Source: Paracoccaceae bacterium | Lineage (GTDB): Bacteria; Pseudomonadota; Alphaproteobacteria; Rhodobacterales; Rhodobacteraceae | Assembly (NCBI GenBank): GCA_017510335.1 | Contig: JAFWNM010000043.1 | Location: 1 to 64,000, forward strand | Length of the DNA: 64,000 nucleotides | Direction: 5' to 3' | In this document: positions 1-7,716 of the stretch, piece after piece | Numbering within the stretch: the stretch's first letter is position 1 | Layout: each line of letters starts with the position of its first letter | Made by a program: the position numbers and the translations under genes | Notes under the pieces: model-generated | Seen by the model: the letters and a program-made list of their open reading frames with translations, nothing else | Database searches by the model: none | What the model was told of the DNA's origin: nothing

Positions 1-77
1 CCAGACCCGCCATGATCCGGGCGAACACGCCCATATCGCTCCATCTGGGCGTCGGTCAGCCAGAAAAGATTGCTCAT
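1..77 (-). pseudogene. IS5-family transposase, N-terminal remnant with internal deletion
   Basis: Reading leftwards from the ATG at 77 gives MSNLFWLTDAQMER, the N-terminus I know from a common IS5-family (IS427-like) transposase. Directly after this the sequence continues, in a different frame, as MGVFARIMAGL, which in that family lies some 60 residues further on. The gene has therefore lost the piece between the two segments and is out of frame, so no working transposase can be made. The rest of the element runs off the left edge of the window. The identification rests on remembered family sequence; the frame break is seen directly. Confidence 0.75.
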
Positions 78-127
78 TGATTTCACCCTTGCGGAGCGTG
101 AATCACGCTTCAAGGATGAAATCAATG
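75..127. repeat. Imperfect palindrome at the IS5-type transposase start codon
   Basis: CATTGATTTCA (75-85) pairs with TGAAATCAATG (117-127). Inside it, CCTT (87-90) pairs with AAGG (112-115) and AGCGTGA (95-101) with TCACGCT (103-109). The left outer arm contains the transposase start codon, so a transcript from the element end would fold over its own ribosome-binding region. Many IS elements limit transposase translation in this way; that role is inferred. Confidence 0.6.
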
Positions 128-287
128 GGTCCTGAGCCTAGAACAACCGGGCGTGAACTTTTTGCCTTCCAAGCATCGCAAACCTCCAGATCCCCTCAAT
201 CCAATGGAATCAGAAGCTTTTGCTCCGTTCAAGCACAGAGTTTTTCAACAGCATCAGCCCTGAGCGGACTCACAATCAGAACAAGTT

Positions 288-321
288 GTCTGGGCCGCGC
301 AGCTTGCGGTGCGGCCCAGAC
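288..321 (-). terminator. Probable terminator of the toxin-antitoxin operon
   Basis: GTCTGGGCCGC (288-298) and GCGGCCCAGAC (311-321) form a perfect 11-bp stem with a 12-nt loop. It starts five bases after the stop codon of the acetyltransferase gene on the minus strand. The following AACTTGTT is a weak U tract, so termination may not be complete. Confidence 0.6.
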
Positions 322-326
322 TTGCA

Positions 327-827
327 TCATCTTTGTTGCTTCAGGCCGAATGCAGGGTGATGGATCACCTCGCCTCGCGGCTCCGTAGCATCGAACGGCA
401 AGGCCTGCACAAACTCGGGCGGAATGACCCCCACGCCCAGCCCCGGATACGCCCTGAAGCCGAACCTGCCATAATATCGGGGGTCCCCAACGAGAACCGC
501 CCCTTGAAAGGTCGTCCGCAACCGTCGGATCGCTTCGGCCATCAGGGTGCTACCGATCCCCTGGCCGTGCCTTGACGGCAAGACCGCAAGCGGCCCGATC
601 AGCCCCCAACTGTCCTGTTCCCCGATCTGTGCTTGCGAAACGGCGAGATACCCAACCACCCGGCCGTCTTCTTCCGCCACAAGTGACAGGGCGAGGGCTT
701 TGTCACCCCTTAACCTGTCTATAATCTGCGCCTCGGTGCCTGTGGATTGCGCCAGCATCGTCATGGCCTCTGTCACGACCGTGCGGATTTCGGCGATGTC
801 ATTGGCAGTTTCATTTCGGATCAGCAT
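327..827 (-). CDS. GNAT N-acetyltransferase, YjhQ-like probable antitoxin
   Basis: This 166-residue protein is a GNAT-fold acetyltransferase of the YhbS/YjhQ type (COG3153). The acetyl-CoA binding motif RHGQGIG lies at residues 86-92, and GDPRYYGRFGF at 114-124 is typical of this subgroup. It begins one base after the stop codon of the upstream YjhX-like gene (TGA-C-ATG), so the two are translationally coupled. In E. coli the pair yjhX (TopAI, a topoisomerase I inhibitor) and yjhQ is a reported toxin-antitoxin module with a GNAT antitoxin, and the arrangement here is the same. Antitoxin function is inferred from that context; an ordinary acetyltransferase remains possible. Confidence 0.8.
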   Translation of the reverse strand: MLIRNETANDIAEIRTVVTEAMTMLAQSTGTEAQIIDRLRGDKALALSLVAEEDGRVVGYLAVSQAQIGEQDSWGLIGPLAVLPSRHGQGIGSTLMAEAIRRLRTTFQGAVLVGDPRYYGRFGFRAYPGLGVGVIPPEFVQALPFDATEPRGEVIHHPAFGLKQQR

Positions 828-828
828 G

Positions 829-1092
829 TCATGCCCCCTGATTGTCGAGTTGGGCGCGCACCGACAGGCGCCCGCGTCTAGAGATGTAGTAAGGACTGCC
901 GGATCGGGATTCGACCAGTCGCTTGCGCCGCAACCGGATGAACGTTTCCAGAGAGAATTCGGACAGGATCATCCCCTCGCGGGTCACGCAGGTGACAGCC
1001 GTGATTTTCCGGCGGTCATCGCGCGCATGCAGGATGTGACCCCCAAGAGCCAGAACGTGCAGCGCACGTTGTTCGTTTCGTGAAATATTCAT
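829..1092 (-). CDS. TopAI/YjhX-family toxin (UPF0386)
   Basis: The 87-residue product begins MNISRNEQRALHVLALGG and contains VTCVTREGMILSEFS and a C-terminal VRAQLDNQGA, all hallmarks of the YjhX/UPF0386 family (E. coli YjhX is 85 aa). TopAI is reported to bind DNA topoisomerase I and block its activity. I chose the ATG at 1092 because it matches the family N-terminus; an ATG 66 bases upstream would add residues with no family resemblance and would cross towards the palindrome at 1161-1183. The full family length is present, so the toxin should be intact. The GNAT gene follows immediately. Confidence 0.88.
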   Translation of the reverse strand: MNISRNEQRALHVLALGGHILHARDDRRKITAVTCVTREGMILSEFSLETFIRLRRKRLVESRSGSPYYISRRGRLSVRAQLDNQGA

Positions 1093-1154
1093 TGAAGTCT
1101 CGTGTGCAAGTGTGAAGCAATGCTCAGGCGCATACACGCCCGAAAACTTTCGTT

Positions 1155-1556
1155 TCACGAGGCTCTCTGATCTTCAGAGAGCCTTATCACACAAGCTCTG
1201 ACATCCAGTCTCCGTTGTCCGAAAGACGGTCTCTGCCGTCCCTCTGCCCGAAAGATATATACTGTCCGGACGAAACGCAACCGGCGTAAATGCCGCAGCA
1301 TCAGCGACATTCGATAGGAAAAAATGCTGCGCCATGCACGAGTGGCCGGTTGGGTGAAGCCGCGTTGCAGGATGCCTGCCACGACGACCGGCAGCGCGGC
1401 CAGTTCCTCTGCGACGCGCGCCTGCTCGGCCCGGCTGTAGTCGACCACCGGCGGGCAGGCGCTGGGCACCGTGTCAGAAGTCCCCCCTGCGCAGGCGGTC
1501 AAGAAGATCGTCGCGGCTGCGAGGGCGGCGGGCGGCCGCATCCAGCACATGAGCAT
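1155..1556 (-). pseudogene. Broken phage spanin (Rz1-like) lipoprotein gene
   Basis: The first 60 or so codons (about 1370-1556) encode a lipoprotein signal with lipobox LTAC at residue 22, then ACPPVVDYSRAEQARVAEE and LAALP, a pattern I associate with small Rz1-like spanin lipoproteins in alphaproteobacterial prophages. From about position 1370 downstream the reading frame turns into unrelated basic sequence and stops at 1155, so the original C-terminus has been lost. Its start lies exactly at the end of the neighbouring IS remnant, which may also have removed upstream phage genes. No other phage gene is visible here. The family call is from memory and moderately sure. Confidence 0.5.
1161..1183. 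promoter_or_regulatory. Palindrome upstream of the toxin gene, possible operator
   Basis: GGCTCTCTGA (1161-1170) and TCAGAGAGCC (1174-1183) are perfect 10-bp inverted repeats with a 3-nt centre, 68 bp upstream of the topAI-like start. Toxin-antitoxin operons are often autoregulated through such dyads. A terminator from the upstream direction is the alternative, but no T-run follows on the minus strand. Confidence 0.45.
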
Positions 1557-2226
1557 TGTTGCAGAACGCAGGCGTAGAGCATGCATTTCCCTTTCAGGTT
1601 CAGGCCACGCGGACGATCTCGGCGGTGCCGAGGGGGTTTAAGCAGTTCACGAAGGTTATGCGGATGTGGATTTCGGCAGTTTGGCGGTCGGGGTCCCTTG
1701 CGGCGATGCGCTCGCCGAAGGACTTGAGGCAGCGCATCTTTGCCTCGGCGCGGCTGCGTCTGTGGTATCCGGTCCACCGCTTGCAGAATGCCCTGCGATA
1801 GTGGCGCGTGGCGCGCAGGGTTTCGTTGCGCGCCGGGGCGGGGCGGGCAATCCTCCTTTCATGGTCGGGCGTTTTGCGGATCGGGATGATCGCCGTGCTG
1901 CCGCGCGCGATGATGGCATTGTGGCAGCGGCGGGTGTCGGATGTGGCGGTGAGCGGCAGCTTGAACAGCACCTTGATCGACAGGCAGACGTGGATCGCTG
2001 CATCCGAGAAGATTGGCGGGCGCCCGGGACGGCCCTCATGTGGCGCGTACCAGGCCATCTCCTTGTCCAGCCAGATCAGCAGTGAGCCGCGTTTGCGAAA
2101 CGCAGCGTTGTGGTCAAACCAATTGGTGGTGCGGTAGCGGGCGGGCTTGGGCTTGCTCATGCGACCCGTCTGACCATATGGATTCGTGATGTGATCCCTT
2201 CTCGACGAGGGTTCTGCAACAACGCC
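1552..2226 (-). mobile_element. Internally deleted IS5-type element with both terminal repeats
   Basis: AGCATTGTTGCAGAAC (1552-1567) and GTTCTGCAACAACGCC (2211-2226) are terminal inverted repeats matching at 14 of 16 positions, including a perfect 12-bp core. They enclose the damaged transposase at 1600-2160. The element is 675 bp, whereas intact relatives are close to 1 kb. With both ends kept it could still be mobilised in trans by a full-length copy elsewhere. I see no clear target-site duplication next to the ends. Confidence 0.7.
1600..2160 (-). pseudogene. IS5-family transposase with central deletion
   Basis: The N-terminal part (MSKPKPARYRTTNWFDHN, then LLIWLDKEMAWYAPHEGR and LSIKVLFKLPL) and the C-terminal part (KRWTGYHRRSRAEAKMR, AARDPDRQTAEIHIRI, ending in LGTAEIVRVA) are clear for this transposase group. 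Between LFKLPL and DTRRCHNAI about 110 residues, including the first catalytic Asp of the DDE triad, are missing. A short stretch near RKTPDHERRIARPAPARNE looks like two compensating frameshifts compared with relatives. The reading frame is otherwise open (186 codons), but the protein cannot be active. Confidence 0.85.
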
Positions 2227-2449
2227 GGTGTGGACGCCTGAAAGGATGTTCCCGTTTTTGAGCAGGTGCTGATCAAGGGACCGGTTCGGCCCCGCATGGT
2301 CATTGTCGTGGCACTCAAATGAACCTTGGCGAAATTCAAGATGCCGAGGCTCGCCAATCCTGTTAGCAAGCACATCATCATTCAATAGCATCCCAGTCGG
2401 AACGGAATTCTTGAAAGCTTGACCATTGATGCTTTGAGGCATCAAATAG
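2227..2449. other. Non-coding gap between IS remnant and helicase gene
   Basis: The only open frames here are short and on the minus strand. They resemble nothing I know. No promoter that could obviously serve the helicase gene stands out. Confidence 0.4.
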
Positions 2450-2566
2450 ACCAATAATTTTAATAACATCCCCGGTGTAACCCTGTCAGAGATTGTTCAT
2501 CCCCGCGATCCATTCCTGAAGGCCTGTGTATCTGTTGACCTTGAGGTTGACCCGAAAGTTGCGCGC
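2450..2566 (+). other. In-frame upstream extension carrying exonuclease motif I of the helicase gene
   Basis: Reading the helicase frame upstream from the GTG at 2567 it stays open back to a TAG at 2447. The codons just before the GTG give KACVSVDLEVDPKVAR, and DLEVD is the Exo I motif (DxE) expected of a DEDD exonuclease. Between 2450 and 2566 there is no ATG, GTG or TTG in frame. Either the gene uses a rare start such as CTG or ATT, or a frameshift or truncation has removed the true start. Confidence 0.65.
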
Positions 2567-5500
2567 GTGTTTGAACTGGCTGCGGTCTGCGGTGACGGGG
2601 CTGATGTCATTCGCGGCAAGGGCGTTGGTGTCGCGTCGGCGCTTGATCGGCTGGAGGCAGCGCTGGGGGATGCGCGGCATCTGATCGGTCACAATATTCT
2701 GCGTCACGACTTGCCGCATCTGGCGGCGCTTCGTCCCCGGCTGGCGCAGCTTGCGCAGGCACCTATCGACACGCTCTGGCTCAATCCACTCGCTTTTCCG
2801 CGCAACCCTTACCACCATCTGGTCAAGCACTACCACGACGGGCGGTTGCTGTCGGGCCATGTCAATGACCCGGAAGCGGATGCACGGCTTGTCTTTGATG
2901 TTCTCAGCAATCAGATTGCGGCCTTTCGCGCGCTACAGGGGCAGTCGCCCGATGCCCTCGCCGCTTATCACTATCTTACATCGCGCGGAGAACATGATCA
3001 GGGCTTCGCGGCAGTATTTCACTACATTCGCGGCGCTGATGTGCCATCCCCCGATCAGGCGCGGCAAGCCGTTGGGCGATTGCTCGACGGGCAGGCTTGC
3101 GCGCCTGCGCTTACAAGCGTTCTTGACGAGATCGCGTCGCCATTGCTGGGGTGGCCGCTTGCCTATGCCCTGTCATGGATAACGGTTGCGGGTGGCGATT
3201 CCGTCATGCCACCTTGGGTGCGGATGCAGTTCCCGGGTGCCGCGGGCATGGTGAAGCGTCTGCGCGATACGTCCTGCGACACCCCTACATGCGCATGGTG
3301 CCGCGAGAAGGGCGACCCGGTCAAAGCGTTGTCGCGGTGGTTCGGCTTTGATGCCTTTCGCCCTGTCCCTACGGATGCTGACGGGCGCCCCTTGCAGGAA
3401 CGCATCGTCGATGAAGGAATGCGCGGGCACAGCCTGCTTGGCATTTTGCCCACGGGCACGGGGAAATCCGTCTGCTACCAAATCCCGGCGCTGGCCAAGT
3501 TCGACCGGACCGGCGCGCTGAGTGTTGTCATCTCGCCGCTGGTGGCCCTGATGGCTGACCAGGTGGCGGGGATGGAGCGGTCGGGTATTTCTTCGGCTGT
3601 CACAGTCAACGGGATGCTCTCATTGCCCGAGCGGCAGGATGCGCTGGACAAGGTGCGTATGGGCGAGGCGGCGATGCTGCTGATCTCGCCCGAGCAGTTG
3701 CGCAGCGTCGGTGTGCGGTCCGTTCTGGCGCAGCACGAGATTGGCCTTTGGGTGCTGGACGAGGCGCATTGCGTCTCGAAATGGGGGCATGATTTCAGGC
3801 CCGATTATCGCTACATCGCGCGGTTCATTCGCGAAACAGCAGGCGATGGCGATCCCGCCCCGGTGATCTGTCTGACCGCGACCGCAAAGCCCGAGGTTGT
3901 GCGCGACATTCGCGACCATTTCCAGAGCCGGTTGGGAATGAACCTCCTGTTGCTTGATGGGGGTGCCTCGCGGACGAATCTGAGCTTTGAGGTGCGCGCA
4001 ACCGGGAAGCGCACCAAACTGGCCGATATCCTCGATGTCATAGAACAGCGCCTGCCGCCAGATGGTGTGTCCGGTGCCGTCGTCTATTGCGCGACACGCA
4101 AGGCGACTGAGGATGTGGCGCAATTCCTCCAACAGCAGGGCTTGTCTGCGGAACGCTATCACGCAGGGCTGACGCCGGATGAGAAGAAGACCATTCAGGA
4201 ACGGTTCCGGATCGGCGCGTTGCGGGTCATCGCGGCGACCAATGCGTTCGGGATGGGGATCGACAAGCCGGATATCCGGCTTGTGGTGCATGGCGATATT
4301 CCCGGCTCGCTTGAAAACTACCTGCAAGAGGCAGGGCGCGCGGGTCGCGACCGGGATCATGCCAATTGCGTGCTTCTGTTTGCGGCCGATGATGTTGAAC
4401 GCCAGTTCCAGCTTTCGGCGCGCTCGCGTCTTGCCCGGCATGAGATAGGCGCCATCCTGAAGGCGGTGCGGCGCATGGATGTGAGGTCGCGCAGCACCGG
4501 CACTGTGGTTGCGACTGCCGGTGAAATCGTGCGTAATGAGCAGGACCGGGAGTTTCAGCGCGAAAGCGCCACCGATGACACGCGGGTCAAGACTGCGCTG
4601 TCCTGGCTGGAAGAAGCGAAGCTGCTGACGCGCGAGGAGAACCGTGTGCAGGTTTTCCCGTCCTCGCTGCGGGTGCGCAGCATTGAGGATGCGCAAGCCT
4701 TGCTGGACAAGGCGCAGATCACGGGTGCGCGGCGCACAGAGTTGATGGATATCGTCCGTCACCTGATCAATGCGTCGCCCGATGAGGGCATCTCCACGGA
4801 TGAGTTGACCGGGATCAGCGGGTTGACTGGTGGGCAATTAACCAAGGCGCTGGCAGATCTCGAAGCTTTGGGAATTGCGCGCAATGACACTGCCGTAACT
4901 GTGTTTGTGCATAATTCTGTGCAGGACAGTTCTGTCAATCGGTTGGGGCAGGCCACGCGGCTTGAAAGCGACCTGATTGCCCTGATGCGCGAAGAAGCGC
5001 CCGATGCCGACGATCACGCAAGCACACCGTTGAACCTGCAACTGGCCAGCGCGAGGCTGCGCGACGGCGGGCACAGCCATGTGCGCCCCGATCTGGTCGA
5101 GAAGCTTTTGCGCGGCATAGCGCGCGATGGCCGTGATCTTGATGGTGGCAAGGGCAATCTTCGCCTGCGCAAACTCTCGCGGCATACGCTCTCGGTGGCG
5201 CTGCAACGGTCATGGCGGGTGGTCGAGCAATCCGCCGCGCTGCGCCAGCAAGCAGGCGAAGCGTTGCTCTCGCATCTTCTGGGGCGTTTGGAGAAAGGTC
5301 AGCGCGGCAAGGATTTGCAGGTTGAAACCACACTGGGCGACCTGCTCGCCAGCCTTTCAGGCGATGCGTTCCTGCGCGGACAGGTCAGGGAAATGACGCG
5401 GCTGATGGACCGCGCGCTTATGTGGCTGCACGAGCAGGACGTGGTGACGCTGGGCAAGGGGCTGACCGTGTTCCGGCCTGCAATGACCGTGCAGCTTGCC

Positions 5501-7588
5501 CCCGGAAAGGGGCAGTTTCTGGTCAAGGACTTTGCGCCTTTGCAGGATCATTATGACGAACAGACTGTGCAGACCCATGTCATGGCCACCTATGCCGAAA
5601 CAGGGCTTGCGTCGATGCGTGACGCGATGCGTCTGTCAGAGGATTATTTCGCGCTGGATCAAGACGCCTTCATGGGCCGCTGGATGAAGGGCAAAACCAC
5701 CGAGGTCAAACGCCAGACAACTGGCAAATCATGGGCCGCTGTTGTCGACGCGCTTGGCAATCCGGTTCAGCAAAAGATCGTCGCGGATGACCGCGATGCG
5801 ACCAATGTGCTTGTTCTGGCGGGGCCGGGTTCGGGCAAGACGCGGGTGCTTGTGCATCGTATCGCGTATCTGATCCGGGTGCGCCGCGAGGATCCGCGCA
5901 GCATTCTGGTGCTCAGCTATAACCGTCATGCCGCTGTCGAAATCCGGGCGCGCCTCCGGCATCTTGTCGGGGACGAGGCTTACGGCGTTACAGTGTCCAC
6001 CTGCCATGCGCTGGCCATGCGGCTTGTGGGGGCAAGTTTCGCCGGGTCGCAGGCCGAAAGCCGCGACTTCGACAATGTTGTCATGGAAGCGGTGCGCCAG
6101 TTGAACGGCGAGGGCCTGAGCAAGACCGAGGCCGAAGCCCAGCGCGATACGCTGATCCAGGGTTATCGGTGGATTCTGGTTGATGAGTATCAGGATGTGG
6201 GCGCACAGGAATACGCGCTGATCGCGGCAGTGGCAGGGCGGACGCTAGAGGACGAAGACTTGCGCCTGAGCCTTTTTGCGGTGGGCGATGACGATCAGAA
6301 CATCTATGCGTTTTCCGGGGCGTCGATCCGCTACATCCGTCAGTTCGAGCAGGACTACAAGGCAAAGCCGGAATATCTGGTCGAGAATTACCGCTCCACC
6401 AAGTCCATCATCGAGGCGTCGAACACAGTGATTTCCGGCGCGCGTGACCGGATGAAGCGGGGCCATGACATCACCATCGACCGCAAGCGGCGCAATGAGC
6501 CGGCAGGCGGGGTCATGGCAAAGCGCGACCCAGTGGGGCAGGGGCGTGTGCAGCTGCTGCATTGCCCGCCAGGAGATCGGGCGCAGGCTGTGGCCGCAAT
6601 CGGTGAATTGCAACGCCTGAGCGCGCTGGAAGAGGGTTGGAACTGGTCGCGTACTGCAATCATCGCGCGTAACTGGCGCCAGCTTGCGCCCGCGCGCGCC
6701 TATGCTGAAGCGCAGGGCATCCCGGTCGAGATGGCCAATGAAAGTTTGCCGAGCCTGTGGCGCATGCGCGAGATGCGATGCTTTATCGAGGCGATTTCGC
6801 GTGACCGCACACGCTTGCTGAATGTGCCCGATCTGCTGGGGATTGCGAACACCCTGCCGCGCAACCGCTGGTCCGATCTTGTTGCCGAGGGCATTGCCGC
6901 GCTGGCACAAGAGGTGGGTGCAGGCGCAGTATCGGTCCCCGATCTGATTGAGTGGTTCGGAGAATGGGCGCGCGATGCACGGGGCGAGCAGCGCGGGCTA
7001 CTGCTGATGACGGCCCACCGCGCCAAGGGTCTTGAATTCGATGATGTGGTGATCCTGAATGGCGGATGGGACCACCCGTCAGGTAACGAGGATGCCGACG
7101 CACCCAGGCGGTTGTTTTATGTCGCGATGACCCGCGCCCGCCGTAGCCTTGCTGTGATGACGCAAGGGGCTCATGCCTTTGTTCCGTCCAAGGGGGACAA
7201 TATTCTGCGGCGCGACGCTGCCCTGCCGGACAAGCATGACCTGCCGCCAGAGCGTTACTATATCCAGCCCGAGCTGGGGCAGGTGTTCATTGACTGGGCT
7301 GGACGTTTGCCTGCGCACGACCGCAGTATCAAGGCGATCGAGCAAGCGCAGGTCGGTGCCCCTGTGACCATGGCGCAGATGCACAGGCGCTGGTTTGTGA
7401 CGGACAGTCAGGGGCGGCGATTGACGGCGATGCGCGCTGACTGGGCTGTGCCGCCGGGACGACGGATCGTCTCTGCCCGGGTCGGGGCAATTGTGACGCG
7501 CCATTCGCATGAGAGTGGTGAGGAACATCGGACAAAGCTCAACCGTGAGGCTTGGGAAGTGCTTCTGCCCGAGATTGTGCTGGAGTGA
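2567..7588 (+). CDS. DEDD exonuclease - RecQ - UvrD fusion helicase
   Basis: This 1673-residue protein, counted from the GTG at 2567, joins three enzymes. Residues 1 to about 115 are the rest of a DEDD 3'-5' exonuclease (GHNILRHDLPHL; HVNDPEADARLVFD). A small Cys cluster follows (CDTPTCAWC). From about 290 comes a RecQ-type helicase with Walker A LPTGTGKS, DEAH in VLDEAHCVSKWGHDFRPDY near 395, and ENYLQEAGRAGRDR near 580. From about 1080 comes a UvrD/Rep-type superfamily 1 helicase: LAGPGSGKTRVLVHRI, VDEYQDVG near 1203, GDDDQNIYAFSG and VAMTRARR near 1515. Such fusions are annotated as RecQ-family ATP-dependent helicases and probably process or repair DNA ends; a defence role is possible given the island setting. 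Starting at 2567 would drop exonuclease motif I, so the 5' end is unresolved. Confidence 0.85.
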   Translation: MFELAAVCGDGADVIRGKGVGVASALDRLEAALGDARHLIGHNILRHDLPHLAALRPRLAQLAQAPIDTLWLNPLAFPRNPYHHLVKHYHDGRLLSGHVNDPEADARLVFDVLSNQIAAFRALQGQSPDALAAYHYLTSRGEHDQGFAAVFHYIRGADVPSPDQARQAVGRLLDGQACAPALTSVLDEIASPLLGWPLAYALSWITVAGGDSVMPPWVRMQFPGAAGMVKRLRDTSCDTPTCAWCREKGDPVKALSRWFGFDAFRPVPTDADGRPLQERIVDEGMRGHSLLGILPTGTGKSVCYQIPALAKFDRTGALSVVISPLVALMADQVAGMERSGISSAVTVNGMLSLPERQDALDKVRMGEAAMLLISPEQLRSVGVRSVLAQHEIGLWVLDEAHCVSKWGHDFRPDYRYIARFIRETAGDGDPAPVICLTATAKPEVVRDIRDHFQSRLGMNLLLLDGGASRTNLSFEVRATGKRTKLADILDVIEQRLPPDGVSGAVVYCATRKATEDVAQFLQQQGLSAERYHAGLTPDEKKTIQERFRIGALRVIAATNAFGMGIDKPDIRLVVHGDIPGSLENYLQEAGRAGRDRDHANCVLLFAADDVERQFQLSARSRLARHEIGAILKAVRRMDVRSRSTGTVVATAGEIVRNEQDREFQRESATDDTRVKTALSWLEEAKLLTREENRVQVFPSSLRVRSIEDAQALLDKAQITGARRTELMDIVRHLINASPDEGISTDELTGISGLTGGQLTKALADLEALGIARNDTAVTVFVHNSVQDSSVNRLGQATRLESDLIALMREEAPDADDHASTPLNLQLASARLRDGGHSHVRPDLVEKLLRGIARDGRDLDGGKGNLRLRKLSRHTLSVALQRSWRVVEQSAALRQQAGEALLSHLLGRLEKGQRGKDLQVETTLGDLLASLSGDAFLRGQVREMTRLMDRALMWLHEQDVVTLGKGLTVFRPAMTVQLAPGKGQFLVKDFAPLQDHYDEQTVQTHVMATYAETGLASMRDAMRLSEDYFALDQDAFMGRWMKGKTTEVKRQTTGKSWAAVVDALGNPVQQKIVADDRDATNVLVLAGPGSGKTRVLVHRIAYLIRVRREDPRSILVLSYNRHAAVEIRARLRHLVGDEAYGVTVSTCHALAMRLVGASFAGSQAESRDFDNVVMEAVRQLNGEGLSKTEAEAQRDTLIQGYRWILVDEYQDVGAQEYALIAAVAGRTLEDEDLRLSLFAVGDDDQNIYAFSGASIRYIRQFEQDYKAKPEYLVENYRSTKSIIEASNTVISGARDRMKRGHDITIDRKRRNEPAGGVMAKRDPVGQGRVQLLHCPPGDRAQAVAAIGELQRLSALEEGWNWSRTAIIARNWRQLAPARAYAEAQGIPVEMANESLPSLWRMREMRCFIEAISRDRTRLLNVPDLLGIANTLPRNRWSDLVAEGIAALAQEVGAGAVSVPDLIEWFGEWARDARGEQRGLLLMTAHRAKGLEFDDVVILNGGWDHPSGNEDADAPRRLFYVAMTRARRSLAVMTQGAHAFVPSKGDNILRRDAALPDKHDLPPERYYIQPELGQVFIDWAGRLPAHDRSIKAIEQAQVGAPVTMAQMHRRWFVTDSQGRRLTAMRADWAVPPGRRIVSARVGAIVTRHSHESGEEHRTKLNREAWEVLLPEIVLE

Positions 7589-7634
7589 ACAACTTTGCTG
7601 CGGTGTTTTTTGCTATGCCAGCTATGCTGATTTC

Positions 7635-7715
7635 ATGAAATTTGCCTTCTACGGTCTTGAAACCACCGGCATTTCGCCCGCCTTTGGTAAGCCCGTGCAG
7701 TTCGCCGCCATTCTG
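7635..7715 (+). pseudogene. Exonuclease I (SbcB) N-terminal remnant
   Basis: An ATG 47 bases after the helicase stop opens 27 codons reading MKFAFYGLETTGISPAFGKP and then VQFAAIL. This matches the N-terminus of exonuclease I, where the motif is normally FYDLETTG; here the catalytic Asp is Gly. After that the sequence no longer resembles SbcB and merges into IS66 fragments. The remainder of this roughly 470-residue gene is absent, so this is a relic cut off by insertion and deletion. Confidence 0.65.
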
Positions 7716-7716
7716 A

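Noticed and set aside
1552-2226. Target-site duplication flanking the IS5-type remnant
   Set aside because: The bases directly outside the two terminal repeats do not match over any useful length.
2227-2449. RTX-like or calcium-binding repeat coding piece upstream of the helicase
   Set aside because: A few short minus-strand segments recalled glycine/aspartate-rich repeats, but they are not periodic and the frame is not protein-like.
3620-4837. 405-codon open frame on the minus strand inside the helicase gene
   Set aside because: It is antisense to the RecQ domain; its translation shows no domain and its composition is that expected from the opposite strand of a high-GC gene.
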